Positions 5,970-6,089 of a stretch of 6,089 nt of DNA are shown here, piece after piece. Each line of letters starts with the position of its first letter. The stretch's first letter is position 1. Below the pieces are notes generated by a model that had not been told where the DNA came from, made no database searches, and saw nothing but the letters and a program-made list of their open reading frames with translations. The stretch is from Deltaproteobacteria bacterium (lineage in GTDB: Bacteria > Desulfobacterota > Binatia > UBA9968 > CAXXLF01): the NCBI GenBank assembly GCA_022571535.1, contig JACZXR010000164.1, positions 1 to 6,089 on the forward strand, read 5' to 3'. A program made the translations under genes and the position numbers.

Positions 5970-6089
5970 TTACCACTCTGTCCGTACTTCCCTCCCGCTC
6001 ATCTCTACATAGATCTTTTCCGACTTGACGGGCCTACCAACGAGCCTGTCTTTAAGCCAATCGATAATCAGCCTGCGCGCGGCCGGGTT
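5970..6089 (-). CDS. C-terminal end of an unrecognised protein, 5' end cut by window edge
   Basis: An open frame enters from the right edge of the window and runs 39 codons to a TAA at 5972-5970. The peptide begins NPAARRLIIDWLKDRLVG and ends YVEMSGREVRTEW. The other two minus-strand frames close within this stretch. The peptide looks like an ordinary globular C-terminus, with an amphipathic helix (about residues 4-18) followed by a probable beta strand (KIYVEMSG). I do not recognise the family. It is on the same strand as the operon and 137 bp upstream, so it could be the preceding gene of a larger cluster. With only 120 bases, the evidence that it is coding is modest. Confidence 0.5.
   Translation of the reverse strand, partial: NPAARRLIIDWLKDRLVGRPVKSEKIYVEMSGREVRTEW

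Noticed and set aside
5903..6000. Inverted pair GAGCGGGA (5903-5910) and TCCCGCTC (5993-6000)
   Set aside because: The arms are only 8 bases, about 80 bases apart, and one lies inside the probable coding end of the upstream gene, so chance is the best explanation.

Overview
The window is bacterial and densely coded. Base composition is roughly balanced to mildly GC-rich by eye. Nearly everything lies on the minus strand, in what looks like one operon read from right to left. I cannot name the organism. The gene types fit an environmental bacterium that uses aromatic acids, such as a proteobacterium, a desulfobacterium-like lineage or an uncultured relative. I see no rRNA, tRNA, CRISPR array, insertion sequence or phage gene.

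Layout from left to right: (a) 3-365 on the plus strand is the C-terminal part of a DUF218/YdcF-family protein, cut by the window edge. (b) At 375-390 a perfect 16-bp palindrome sits between this gene and the convergent operon. (c) The minus-strand operon, in transcription order, is an aldehyde dehydrogenase (5832-4372), a benzoate-CoA-ligase-type AMP-forming acyl-CoA ligase (4362-2815), a class II aldolase/adducin-fold protein (2788-2090), a protein like 4,5-dihydroxyphthalate decarboxylase (2057-1065), and an unusual short-chain dehydrogenase (1092-385). (d) A 137-bp non-coding gap (5833-5969) separates the operon from the 3' end of another minus-strand gene (5970-6089) that I do not recognise.

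The five operon genes are spaced by 9, 26 and 32 bp and then a 28-bp overlap, so co-transcription is very likely. Together they suggest a soluble cytoplasmic peripheral pathway for an aromatic or similar carboxylic acid. An aldehyde would be oxidised to an acid, the acid activated as a CoA thioester, and carboxyl groups or side chains removed by one or both of two unrelated decarboxylase/aldolase-type enzymes. The SDR would handle a carbonyl or hydroxyl step, or do something non-catalytic. The order of steps and the substrate are inference. No ring oxygenase, ring reductase, transporter or regulator is visible here to fix them.

I found no clearly new defence, mobile or RNA system. The points most worth a second look are the pairing of the two decarboxylase-like genes with a CoA ligase, the SDR that lacks most of the usual catalytic residues, and a likely start-site correction for the dihydroxyphthalate-decarboxylase-like gene.
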